64,000 nucleotides of DNA, from positions 4,543,501 to 4,607,500 of the forward strand of contig NC_084892.1 in the NCBI RefSeq assembly GCF_958979055.1, written 5' to 3'. The number at the start of each line of letters is the position of its first letter. Within the stretch, counting starts at the first letter, position 1. Shown here one piece after another: positions 45,324-55,526 of the stretch. The translations under genes were made by a program, and so were the position numbers. The notes beneath the pieces are model-generated. The model was not told where the DNA came from and did not search any database. It saw only the letters and a list, made by a program, of their open reading frames with translations. The DNA comes from Alnus glutinosa (Eukaryota > Streptophyta > Magnoliopsida > Fagales > Betulaceae).

Positions 45324-46143
45324 CATCTCTTTTGCAAAGACACCTCCATACTTCAATTTCCGACATTTGGCCCCTTCAAAACTACCATGCGTTGGTATTT
45401 ACATCCTCCTTTAGATTTAACTTTGAAAAGGAGGGAAATTTCAACACGAGATGGCATGTGCAAAATTTCAACTTTTTTAGCTCAAATTATCTTTTTCTTC
45501 CTTTTTGATAGAAGAGTACGTAATTTAGGTATTTTAAGCCAAAATTTTGCGTGTTTGAATCACATGTGCAAGTACGCATCCACTTTAATACAAAAATCTA
45601 TCGGAATTAATAAGAAATCAAATGTTAAGTTTCATATCAGCGAATAAACTGAAACGAAATAAGAGAAGTTTTTCGTTCGGTGCCTAAAGCACACTATGCT
45701 CCGCTTCGGGATAAGGAAAGTCTACTGGAGTTAAGACTTCGTCGTCGATTTGAGAACACCCATAAAGTATAAATTGTTGGAGTAACCACTCTATCTCTCC
45801 TTGTTGATTGAACGAATGAGTTCCCAGGGTGTGTAAATTGCAAAAAATACAAAAAATTATAGTTTGAATGAGCTAAGTATCACAAACGATAATTTGGTCG
45901 TTTTGCCAAAAAAAAGTGTCTGGTTAAAGAGATTAAATATAATTTTCTCAGGGAAAAAAATGATAAGGAGCCTTTTATTGCTATCTTTAAAACAAATAAA
46001 AATGTTTAAAGCGTTCGTTTACATATATGAGAAAATTTATTTCCATATGTTTTTGAACAATATCTTCTTCATAAATGTACTAATTCCTACCACTAAGCAA
46101 GAGTTAGAGAGAAGAAGTTGGAACCTTTTTGTCAAGAAGCTCA
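45324..46143. repeat. Duplicated non-coding module, 3' flank of the cysteine-rich gene
   Basis: Matches 50138-51003 throughout; its first 630 bases also match 41479-42122. It contains no coding frame but leads straight into the 3' end of the small minus-strand gene in both copies. Confidence 0.85.
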
Positions 46144-46554
46144 TCAATTCTTGAAATGCTCTTCATAGCAGTTTGCTAAACATCCTGCATACCTGAGGTA
46201 ACTACCTTCAAATTCCGAGTGACAATCACGTAAGCACCCCCCCACAATAGCATCAAGTTTGAAGGGATTATCTTTCAGATGCTTTGGATCCTTAAAAAGG
46301 CATTCAAAAAGTAAATAACCAATGCACATCATCATATGTTGTCCTTTTCCACATTCTTCAATTGTGCTTTCAAGGCATTGATGGATATAAGTCTTGTTTT
46401 CGTTATCAAGTTGGAAGGGATGAAAGCTGGATGGTGGTGGAGCGAGCACGGACGAGTTAATGGTGGAGTCATTAGCATGCACTTTAAGTATTACGAAGAT
46501 AATCAACTCCATCATCACCAACATAAATTTTATCATACTTTTCCAAGTCCTCAT
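46144..46554 (-). CDS. Small secreted cysteine-rich protein, copy 1
   Basis: A 136-residue single-exon frame. The first 28 or so residues form a signal peptide (basic start, hydrophobic IKFMLVMMELIIFVILK core, cleavage likely after VHA). The mature part has eight cysteines in the spacing C-x7-C-x8-C-x7-C, then C-x3-C-x12-C-x3-C. The second group has the CXXXC...CXXXC layout of alpha-hairpinin-like peptides, but I cannot assign the family. There is an N-glycosylation sequon (NKT). A paralogue lies at 51004-51423 within a segmental duplication, in the same orientation with matching flanks. Preservation of the frame in both copies suggests a real gene. A role in defence or signalling outside the cell would fit such proteins, but this is inference. 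Confidence 0.7.
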   Translation of the reverse strand: MRTWKSMIKFMLVMMELIIFVILKVHANDSTINSSVLAPPPSSFHPFQLDNENKTYIHQCLESTIEECGKGQHMMMCIGYLLFECLFKDPKHLKDNPFKLDAIVGGCLRDCHSEFEGSYLRYAGCLANCYEEHFKN

Positions 46555-47525
46555 CTTTCTCCCACAGTACTAGACATTCTCTTATTTTGAGGTCAAATAG
46601 ATAAGTTATTTATTGAGATTAAATCTTTGAATCACTATCAATATTGAATAGGTCTCGCCCTTGAAATATAAATATTCTAGTTTGTATGTTGATTTATTCT
46701 TTAAAAAAATCTTTTTCACAAATAATATTTTTAAAATTTGTAACTTTTGAAATTATGAAAATACTCTAATAAAATAACTCGTGGCTCAAATAATGTCTTC
46801 TACTAGAAGCATAAGGTCTAAGAAGAGTTTTTTTTTTTTTTTTTACCCATAATTAATATGTGACTCTTGGAAAAAGTCTACTATATTAAAAAACTTATGT
46901 AAAAGAACAAGTGAGAGAGGTATCATCATCCTAGCTTAGGGAAATTCCAAAAAAAAAAAAAAAAAAAAAGAGGTATCATCTAATATTCACAACAAATTAG
47001 ATCAAAGCCTCAATTTAAATAGTATTTTGAAAGAATTTATTGGTTTGAAAAACGTGATAAGTATGACATATTGGACTGCATAGAGTGTAATGCGTCGTGC
47101 CATTCATTTATGCAAATGGATTATAAATGGTGAAAGTTACAAATGAAGGTAACTTGCCAAATGTCAGATCTATTAAAAAAAAACACACACAAATAAAAGA
47201 ACAAACAAATGATTCATTACAATTTCGAAGAGACATTTGAAATAGAGAATTCATTTGTGACACTAGAAGACAACTAACATTTAAAAAAAAAAGAAATATA
47301 AAGAAAAAAGTTCGTAGTAATTTGCTAAAATTGGCATAAGTAATTGAAAAATTAGCTATTCAAAATAAAATCGATCATTTTCACATAAATTTTCAAAATA
47401 CCTTAACGGCCTCTATTCATTTGAATCCCAATCATATTAGTATATAATTCATAATGTTTTATAAAACAAAAGTGGCAACCTTTTTTTTTTTTTCAATTCT
47501 CTTTACCTATAAATTTACGTATACC
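46555..47525. repeat. 5' flank of copy 1, including one D unit
   Basis: Matches the sequence 5' of the second cysteine-rich gene. It contains one copy (46740-47350) of the roughly 610-base unit that is present three times at 51598-54530. Nothing in it looks coding. Confidence 0.8.
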
Positions 47526-47535
47526 GACATTTGCT

Positions 47536-48530
47536 AGGTTGATAGTTTTAGAAGCACAGAAGCTCCTCCTCTCCGCAAACGCTGGACTGAGTAAGCTTGC
47601 TATTTTGGTCTCCTGCCCATATTTTCTTCAACTCTTCCCTCCTCTCCTTCTCTTTCATTTTTGTTTATGTTGCTGTTTGGTTAGAGGTTTCTCTAGCCTT
47701 TCTCACTTCTCTTGAGGTTTTATCCGTCGTCATGTGAGGCTTATCCCGCTCGAATCCACTACCTTGGTGTCTTGGCTTCTCCACCGAGCTAGTGGCTCTC
47801 TCATCAACATTCACCGTCTTCTCTCTAGCGTCAGTGGCCGTTTTAAGTTCTTAAATCTATTTTTTTCAAAGATAGATTTACGTTCCTCCGAGGCTCTCTG
47901 ACTCCCACACGCCACTTCATTGGCATCACCGGCGTCCCAACTTCCCGACGCCACCAACCCCGCTGCATTCCACCTCCCAAGCACTTGTGCATGGTGCTCA
48001 CGCGCTGGCGCCGAATGCCGGGCTGTGCTTCGTCTCCGCTGGTCACTAGAGTTCCTGATTTTTGGGCTTTTTTGTTGTTTATTTATTTTTGTTTTATTTT
48101 ATTGCTTGAGTTTTAGTCTCTCTTTAGGAGAGACTCTTGTATATGGATTTGTGTTGGTTTTTCTATAGTCCCCCAGATTTTGACTATTTCAGTGCTTCTA
48201 CCACTTCAGCTATCTTCGGGTGGTTGTTGTTATTCTTAAGTGGGGGTACAGATGAGCTTGCCTTATTCTGTATCCCTTTAGCTTTTTTCACTGCCTTGTG
48301 CGGCCCTTTGAGACGACCGGGTCACTTGTTTGACCCATTTGCTAACTTTTGTATTTATTTCAATACTGTTTTAGTTTGATTTGAGTCTATTGTTGGGGAG
48401 CTCACCCCTTCTTCATTTATAAGATCGTCCACTTTTTCTTTCTTTTGGATCAGAAGTGGGAATGATCCTCTCTTATAACCATTTCCCTTATTCAATTAGA
48501 AAAAAAATAAAAAAAATAAAAAAAAATATT
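47536..48530 (+). mobile_element. Retroposed insertion with A-rich tail and 10-base target duplication
   Basis: GACATTTGCT is repeated exactly at 47526-47535 and 48531-48540. The 995 bases between end in an A-rich tail (48499-48528). This layout is that of a LINE-type, target-primed insertion. I see no reverse transcriptase; it may be a 5'-truncated LINE, or a retroposed transcript. The start of the same insertion is also present in the second duplication copy (54695 onwards), where a Tat element interrupts it at 54891. A frame at 47920-48168 is GC-rich but not convincing. Confidence 0.7.
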
Positions 48531-48540
48531 GACATTTGCT

Positions 48541-49037
48541 TCGTTACTCAAAAAATTAAATGTTGTTAAAGAGAAGATTAACAAGTCAATGTTTGAAACT
48601 ACATATGTAAAGTTGTAGTGGCCAAGACACATAAAATAATGTTAAGATAATGATTAAGAAAAACATATGATACCCACTAAAATCCTAGTAAGATAGATTA
48701 CATAAGAAAATCGAGTTTTAGAAGTAAAAATGATGGATTTTGGGCTAAAAAATGCACTTACCGAACATAACTGGGTAACAACGACGAGTACATAGAAAAG
48801 AGTTTTTCAGATTGAGGACTTGTGTGTAATTCTGACCCTCGTAGCTCGAGTTACACCCAAACCACTACCATGTGTGCAATATGGCCCGATCGATTAAAGA
48901 CGGAATGACAGGACTAGAGAAAGATGGGACGAAATAGATCGAAAATCATGTCAAAAACAAAAATTGAAGTTTTTGTAAAACAAAGTCTAATTGATTGAGT
49001 TTTGGTGGGTGACACATGGCAGAAGGCTTTTTGAAAA
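48541..49037. other. Gene-free stretch with start of a dispersed repeat
   Basis: AT-rich up to about 48870, then repeat sequence shared with 20070-20350 (interrupted by the MITE at 49038). Confidence 0.5.
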
Positions 49038-49490
49038 GAGAAATGATCCCTACACTCATTTCTCACAACAACCCCACAACAAGCTGACGTGGCTGGTAAT
49101 ATTTTATTATTTTTTTGTTTTGTTTTCATTTCTTTTTGTAAAAAAATAATAAAATATTACCAGCCACGTTAGCTTGTTGTGGGGTTGTTGTGAGAAATGA
49201 GTGTAGGGATCATTTCTCTTTTGAAAACTTAGGCCTAAAGTCAAGTGACATGTGGAAAGTAAGACCTAGGTTGACCAATACACTTGGTCATCGACTGAGA
49301 ATAGTTGGGTCAGACTTATCCTGACTTAGATTTGACTAGGGACACGCGTCAAGGCAGAATTGATCAAACTCATCAAAGGCTCGGTCAACCGAGGTCTTAT
49401 TTTCTACATGTCACCAAAGGCTCCGTCGACCGAGCATTGTAGTTGGTTGAGAATTTCAATAAATAGGGTCAAGTGCTGAAGTGTTTTTCA
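48880..49490 (+). repeat. Dispersed repeat, copy 2 (partner at 20070-20350)
   Basis: Shares ordered sequence blocks with 20070-20350 and is interrupted by a MITE. A GGCTCGGTCAACCGAG and GGCTCCGTCGACCGAG pair at 49379 and 49429 forms a short internal repeat; each is nearly palindromic. Confidence 0.55.
49038..49218. mobile_element. Mutator-like MITE, near-perfect palindrome
   Basis: 181 bases forming an almost perfect inverted repeat of about 80 bases per arm (one mismatch seen), starting GAGAAATGATCCCTACAC. A perfect 9-base target duplication TTTTGAAAA flanks it (49029-49037 and 49219-49227). The near-identity of the arms suggests recent insertion or conversion. Its first eight bases are shared with the MITE at 24204. 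Confidence 0.95.
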
Positions 49491-49499
49491 CACCAAAAT

Positions 49500-51003
49500 C
49501 TTCTATAACCGCTAATCGTAATCATATTCACACCCTTACCGCTCACCAACTTGCAATGCCATCTTAGTCACCCGAAAACCACCAATACAAGTTCAAGAAG
49601 TGAGTCAAGCTTGGTGTATATAAACCAACGGGGAAACTTCACTTAACACCTCTGAACTTTCATCACTTCTGCAACTTTCTCCCCAAACTTAAAAAACTTT
49701 CAATTTAGTGTATCGAACTTTCAAAAATTTACAATCTCACCCCTCCATTAAAATTTTCTGTTAAATCCTAACGGAGGGGTGAGAAATTTCCAAAATACCC
49801 TCATTTTTTTATATAGGAAAAAAAAAAGTAATTTAAGGGTAATTTTGCATTTTAATAAAGTTTACAAAGGTATAAGGGTAATTTTATCTTTAACAGTCTG
49901 ATTTAACCCAAAACCCTAACAAGAGGAGTGAGATTACAAAAAGTTGAAAGTTCGATACACTAAGTTGAGAGTTTTTGAAATTTGGGAGGGAAATTGAAAA
50001 AGTGATAGAAGTTCAAGGAGGTTAAGTGAAGTTTCTCATAAACCAAATAACAAGGGAAATGAGCAACAAGTCGTAATGAAGTAGAGGATTAAAGAGAGAG
50101 AGAGAGAGAGAGGAAAAATGAAACTTGACCCCTTAAACTGACATCTCTTTTGCAAAGATACCTCCGTACTTCACTTTTCGACATTTGGCCCTTTCAAAAC
50201 TACCATGTGTTGCTATTTACACCCTCTTTTAGATTTAACATTAAAAAAGAGGGAAAAGAAATTTCAATACGAGATGGTCATGTGCAAATTTTAACTTTTT
50301 TAGCTCGAATTATCTTTTTTCAACAAGAAAAAAAAAAGTTAAAGGTGATAGAAGAGTAATTTAGGTATTTTAAGTCAAAATTTTGCGAGTGTGAATTACA
50401 TGTGCAAATACGCATCCATTTTAATACAAAAATCTATCGGAATTAATAAGAAAACAAGTGTTAAGTTTAAGATCAGTGAATAAACTGAAACAAAATAAGA
50501 GAAGTTTCTCGCTCGGCGCCTAAAGCGCACTATGCTCCACTTCGGGATAAGGAAAGTCTACTGGAGTTAAGGCTTTGTTGTCTAAGAACACCCATAAAGT
50601 ATAAATTGTTGGAGTAACCGCTCTATCTCGATCCCCTTGTTGATTGAACGAATGAGTTCCCGGGGTATGTAAACTGCAAAAAAATAAATAAATAAATAAA
50701 AATAAAAATAAATAAATAAAAAAAATTATAGTTTGAATGAGCTAAGTATCACAAACGATAATTTGGTTGTTTTGCCAAAAAAAAAAAAAAAGTGTATGTG
50801 TAAGGAGATTAAATATAATTTTTTCAGGGAAAAAAAATGATAAGGAACCTTTTATTGCTATCTTTAAAACGAATAAAAATGTTTAAAGTGTTCTTTTACA
50901 TGTATGAGAAAATGTATTTGCATATCTTTTTGAACAATATCTTAGAGAGAAGAAGTTGGAACCTTTTTGTCAAACTCGAAGCTACCAATTCTTGATATAC
51001 TCT
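49500..51003. repeat. Segmental duplication, left part of copy 2
   Basis: Matches 40858-42125 and then 45324-46143. This is the contiguous arrangement; in copy 1 the corresponding parts are separated by about 3 kb of other DNA (42130-45323). Confidence 0.85.
49629..50037. mobile_element. Mutator-like foldback MITE (copy 2)
   Basis: 409 bases with long imperfect inverted repeats (CGGGGAAACTTCACTTAA at the left). The 9-base target duplication ATAAACCAA is perfect (49620-49628 and 50038-50046). The same insertion is present at 40979-41376. Confidence 0.9.
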
Positions 51004-51423
51004 TCATAGCTTGATATACTCTTCATAGTGGTTTACTAAACATCCTGCATACCTGAGGTAATTACTAGCTTCAAGTTCCGAGAGACAATCATAAATGCAC
51101 ACCTCCATAATAGCATGAAGTTTAAGGGGATTATCTTTGTGAAGCCTTGGGTCTTTGAGAAGGCATTTAAAAAGTAAATGACCAACGCACATCATCATAT
51201 GTTGTCTTTTTTCACATACTTCAATTGTGCTTTCAAGACAATGATGGATATAAGTCTTGTTCTCATTATCAAATTGGAAGGGATGAAGGCTGGTTCGTGG
51301 TGGAGTGAGAACGGAAGAGTGAACGGTGGAGTCATTAGCATGCACTTCAAGTATTACGAGGATAATCAACTCCATCATCACCAACATAAATTTTGTCATA
51401 CTTTTCCTAGTACTCCTGATCAT
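51004..51423 (-). CDS. Small secreted cysteine-rich protein, copy 2
   Basis: A 139-residue single-exon paralogue of the 46144-46554 gene, with the same signal peptide type (MTKFMLVMMELIILVILEV core) and clearly similar mature sequence. Seven of eight cysteines are kept; the last, in the CLANCYEEH segment of copy 1, is histidine here (CLVNHYEEY). Its partner, the preceding CXXXC cysteine pair, may therefore be left unpaired. Its first residues also differ. Either the protein has shifted its disulphide pattern or it is losing function. The orientation and flanks match copy 1. Confidence 0.65.
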   Translation of the reverse strand: MIRSTRKSMTKFMLVMMELIILVILEVHANDSTVHSSVLTPPRTSLHPFQFDNENKTYIHHCLESTIEVCEKRQHMMMCVGHLLFKCLLKDPRLHKDNPLKLHAIMEVCIYDCLSELEASNYLRYAGCLVNHYEEYIKL

Positions 51424-51753
51424 CTTTCTCCCATACTAGACATTCTCTAATTTTGAGAATGTCTATTTATTGAGATTAGATCCATGAATCACTATCAATA
51501 TTGAATAGGTCTCGCCCTTGAAATATAAATATTCTAGTATGTGTGTTGATTTATTCTTTAAAAAAATCTTATTCAAAAAGAATTTTTTAAAAATTTGTAA
51601 CTTTTGAAATTATGAAAATATTATAATAAAATAACTCTTGGCTCAAATAATATCTCTTGATAAGAGCATAAGGTTTAGAAGAGTTTTTTTTTTTTTTTTT
51701 TAAATAAAATAAAATAAAAAAATTACATAATTAATATGTTACTCTTAGAAAAA

Positions 51754-52768
51754 AGAGTTGTGATAGGCAGGGAACGGTTGAACGTCCCCTGCCTGTCTAC
51801 ATCATGAAATTTATTAAAGAAATGAAAAGATGATGTTTTAATAAAATTTAGAGGTAATTACCTTTTCCCCCCATAAACTACCAAAAAACGCGCGATGCCC
51901 CATGAACTACTAACTCGATCAAAAAAGAGCATCCAACTATCAATTTTACACATTTTGCCCTCTTTCGTTAGTCATACCCGTTAACATGAACGGAATATGC
52001 CGATTTTGGACGTTAATTTTGATTAAAAGACAAAAATGCCCTCAATTGATAAAAAAAATAATAAAAAATTGGTTTATTAATTTGGTTTAAATTTATTAAT
52101 AAAAAATATTTAAACCAATATTTAAAAAGAAAAGAGCATAAAAAAGCAAAAAGAAAAAAGAAAAAAAAAAGAATAGGGTGGCTGCCGCAGGGGGTGGCTC
52201 ACGGCCACCCCGCAACTTGGGGGGCCCCGTGGCCACCTCAGTTTTTCTCTGGGGTGGCCGTGCGGCCACATCTGGGGTGGCTCGTGGCCACCCCAACTTT
52301 TCTTTGGGGTGGCCGCACGGTTTTTCCAAGGGTGGCCGCCAAGTCTGCGAGCCACCCAAAAAAAACCTAGGGTGGCCACACAACCACCCCCATAGAAAAA
52401 CTAGGGTGGCCGTGAGCCACCCCCTCTACCTAAGGGGTGGCAGCCACCCCTTCTCCTTTTTCTTTTTCTTTTTCTTTTTTCTTTTTTCTTTTTTAAGTTG
52501 AGGGCATTTAGGTTATTTCTAAAATTGAGTGAGGGTATTTAAGTATTTTCACGAGTTAGGTTAACAGAAATGGGCAAAACATGTAACTATGGTAGTTGAA
52601 TGCTCTTTTTTTGTCGAGTTGGTAGTTCATGGGGGCATCGCGTATTTTTTGGTAGTTCATAAAGGGAAAAGATAATTACCCCTAAAATTTAATTAATAAA
52701 ATTTCTACACCATTTCTTAATAAAGATGGGCAGGGGACGGTTGAACATCCCCTACCTATCACAACTCT
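51754..52768. mobile_element. Outer MITE, carrying a nested foldback element
   Basis: Ends AGAGTTGTGATAGGCAGGG and its inverted counterpart CCTACCTATCACAACTCT. The inner part of the arms repeats GACGGTTGAAC. The inserted foldback 51851-52682 accounts for 832 of its 1015 bases, leaving about 175 bases for the original MITE. Comparison with the other D units gives the uninserted site directly, and a short A-rich target repeat (AGAAAAA/GGAAAAA) flanks it. Confidence 0.8.
51851..52682. mobile_element. Mutator-like foldback element with GC-rich core, nested in a MITE
   Basis: 832 bases, with ends GAGGTAATTACCTTTTCCCC and its inverted counterpart GATAATTACCCC. A perfect 9-base target duplication TAAAATTTA flanks it (51842-51850 and 52683-52691). 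The core (52180-52450) is GC-rich and alternates GGGTGGCC and GGCCACCCC words, like the core of the element at 28870, although the terminal sequences differ. Confidence 0.9.
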
Positions 52769-53094
52769 GGAAAAAGTCTACTATATATATTAAAAAAACT
52801 TATGTAAAAGAACAAGTGAGAGGTATCATCGTCCTAGATTAGGGAAATTCAAAAAAAAAAAAAAAAAGGGAAAAAAAAGGGAGGTATTATCAAATATTCA
52901 CAACATATTAGATAAAAGCCTCCATTTAAATATTATTTTGAAAGAATTTATTGGTTTGAAAAAGGTGATAAGTAGAACTTATTGGACCGTATAGAGTGTA
53001 AATCGACGTGCCATTCATTTATGCAAAAGGATTATACATGGTGAAAGACTGAAAGTTACAAATAAAAGTAACTTGCCAAATGTCAAATTTATTA

Positions 53095-53095
53095 C

Positions 53096-53132
<37 letters not shown>
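53095..53132. repeat. (AAT)n microsatellite
   Basis: A trinucleotide run inside the first D unit of the array. Confidence 0.9.
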
Positions 53133-53133
<1 letters not shown>

Positions 53134-54530
53134 AAGAACAAACAAATGAATCATTACAATTTCGAAGTGACATTTGAAAAAGAGAATTTACGCGCGACAC
53201 TATAAGCAACTAACATTAAAAAAAACAAAATGTAAAGAAAAATGTGCGTAGTAATTTACTAAAATTAGCATAAGTAACTTTTGAAATTATGAAAATATTC
53301 TAGTAAAATAACTACTGGCTAATAATGCCTTCTGCTTGGAGCATAAGGTTTTAGAAGAGTTTTTTTTTTTTTTACATAATTAATATGTGACTCTTGGAAA
53401 AAATATACTATATTAAAAAACTTATGTAAAAGAACAAGTGAGAGAGTTAATCATCATCCTAGCTTAGGGAAATTCCCAAAAAAAAGAAAAGAAAAGAACA
53501 TAAACAAAAAAGGAGGTGTCATCCAATATTCACAACATATTAAATCAAAGCCTCCATTTAAATAGTATTTTGAAAAAAGAATTTATTGGTTTAAAAAATG
53601 TGATAAGTATAACATATTGGACTGCATAGGGTGTAAATCACCGTGCCATTTATTTATGCAAATGAATTATAAACTGTGAAAGTTACAAATGAAAGTAGCT
53701 TGCCAAATGTCAAATTTATTAAAAAATAATAATAATAATAATATAATAACAAACAAATGAATCATTACAATTTCAAAGAGATATTTGAAAAAGAGAATCT
53801 ATGTGCAACACTAGAAGACAACTAACATTAAAAAATATTGCAAAGAAAAAAGTTTGAACTAATTTGCTAAAATTAGCATAAGTAACTTTTGAAATTATGA
53901 AAATATTTTAGTAAAATAACTCTTGGCTCAAATAATGTCTTCTGCTAGGAGGATAAGGTTTTAGAAGAGTTTTTTTTTTTTTTTTTCCCCATAATTAATA
54001 TGTGACTCTTGGAAAAAGTCTACTATATTAAAAAAGTAATGTAAAAGAACAAGTGAGAGAGGTTTCATCATCCTAGCTTAGGGAAATTCCAAAAAAGAAA
54101 GAAAAAAAGGTATCACATCCAATATTCACAACATATTAGATCAAACCAGCAAAGCCTCCATTTAAATAGTATTTTGAAAGAATCTATTGGTTTAAAAAAG
54201 GTGATAAGAATAACACATTGGACCGCATCGAGTGTCAATCGTCGTGCCATTCATTTACGCAAAGGAATCATAAATAGTGAAAGTTACAAATGAAAGTAAC
54301 TTGCCAAATGTCATATCTATTAAAAAAAAAAAAAAAACTATAAAAGAACAAACAAATATTAAAAAAAAGAAACTAATAAAAGAACAAACAAATGAATCAC
54401 TACAATTTCGAAGAGACATTTGAAAAAGATAATTTATTTGCAACACTAGAAGACAACTAACATTTAAAAAAAAAAAAATGTAAAGAAAAAAGTTCGTCGT
54501 AATTTGCTAAAATTGGCATAAGTAATTGGA

Positions 54531-54890
54531 AAGTTAGCTATTCAAAATAAATTGTCAAAATACCTTAATGGCCTCTATTCATTTGAATCTCAATCATACT
54601 AGTATATAATTCATAATCTTTTTATAAAACAAAAGTGGCTACCTTTTTTTCAGTTCCTTTTTTACCTTTACATATATATATTGGCATTTGCTAGGGTGAT
54701 AGTTTTAGAAGCACATAAGCTCCTTCTTTCCGGAAACGCTGACCAAGTAAGCTTGCCATTTTGGTCTCTGCCCATATTTTCTTCTTCTCTTTTTACAGCC
54801 GGCTCAGGAAGGAGGGAACAGCCGGCTCAGGAAGGAGGGAAGGATCTCAACTCTTCTCTCCTCTCATTTTCTTTCATTTTTGTTTATGCT
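54531..54890. repeat. Right end of segmental duplication copy 2
   Basis: Matches 47340-47690, including the start of the retroposed insertion after GGCATTTGCT. It includes a local tandem duplication of about 23 bases starting AGCCGGCTCAGGAAGGAGGG (54797-54842). The match is cut off at 54890 by the LTR of the Tat element. Confidence 0.8.
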
Positions 54891-55526
54891 TGTTGCGACA
54901 GTTTCCGGAAGGTGACGTGTCGGTCAGATTTTGGACTAAGTTGCTCCCGGTTGTGTCTGGTTCACCTGAAAAGTAAAGCTGCGTCGGGGGGGGGTTCCGA
55001 CAACCCCGCTCCGATGCTTAAGTAAGTATATGGTTCTGAGAATAAATGCGCAAAATAATGCCAAAGAGACTGATTAGCATGTACCTTAGCATCTGAAACA
55101 GTTCTTGTATTTATAGAGGTTATGGAGCAGTTCCATTAGCTTCACAATTTGCGCACGAGGCGGTTGGAGGAGACGTGGCTCCATGTAAACAACTCTTCCA
55201 GATTCCGTAGATCTCGGTGGTATCATGGGGTCCCACGACATGCATCGTGTCCCTTAGGTTCCGGGTACTGCCGAGACGCATGACTTCCATGACGTGCGTC
55301 GTGTCCCTTAGATTCCGGGTACTGCCGAGACGCCTGCAGATGCGGATACCAACTAGCATTTGGATCGCCAACTCAGGCCTGTTGCAACAGACTTGGGCCC
55401 AAGGAGCCTCAATGGGCCCGGGTAAATTATGCCTTTTCCAATATTTGGGCCCGGTCGGGTGGATCAGAGAGGGCCCACATCCCGGATTGGGCCCAACTCC
55501 CGAGAAGATCTATATTTGTCCCAACA
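54891..55526 (-). repeat. 3' LTR of the Tat element
   Basis: Starts TGTTG and ends CAACA on the plus strand (so TGTTGGGACAAATATAG on the minus strand). A polypurine tract (ATTGGGGGGTAAC on the minus strand) abuts it. The outer boundary fits the sudden end of the segmental duplication. It contains a direct repeat of about 54 bases (55241-55294 and 55295-55345) with GTGTCCCTTAG and GGGTACTGCCGAGACGC. Confidence 0.8.

Larger units (their letters stand above)
51598..54530. repeat. Tandem array of three roughly 610-base D units
   Basis: Units start with CTTTTGAAATTATGAAAATA at about 51598, 53276 and 53884. Each continues with the TAAAATAACT block, a T-run, CTTGGAAAAAGTCTACTATA-like sequence and a GCCATTCATTTATGCAAA-type block. 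The first unit is enlarged by nested mobile elements (51754-52768). Copy 1 of the duplication has one unit only (46740-47350). No coding. Confidence 0.85.

Noticed and set aside
44991-45414. Overlapping frames on both strands of about 120 residues
   Set aside because: Dominated by purine-rich filler between short repeats; no family on either strand.
47843-48379. Frames within the retroposed insertion
   Set aside because: Short, on both strands, with no family; the insertion has no visible reverse transcriptase, so I do not call a LINE gene.
52096-52501. Similar open frames on both strands in the second foldback core
   Set aside because: Same artefact of the GC-rich palindromic core.
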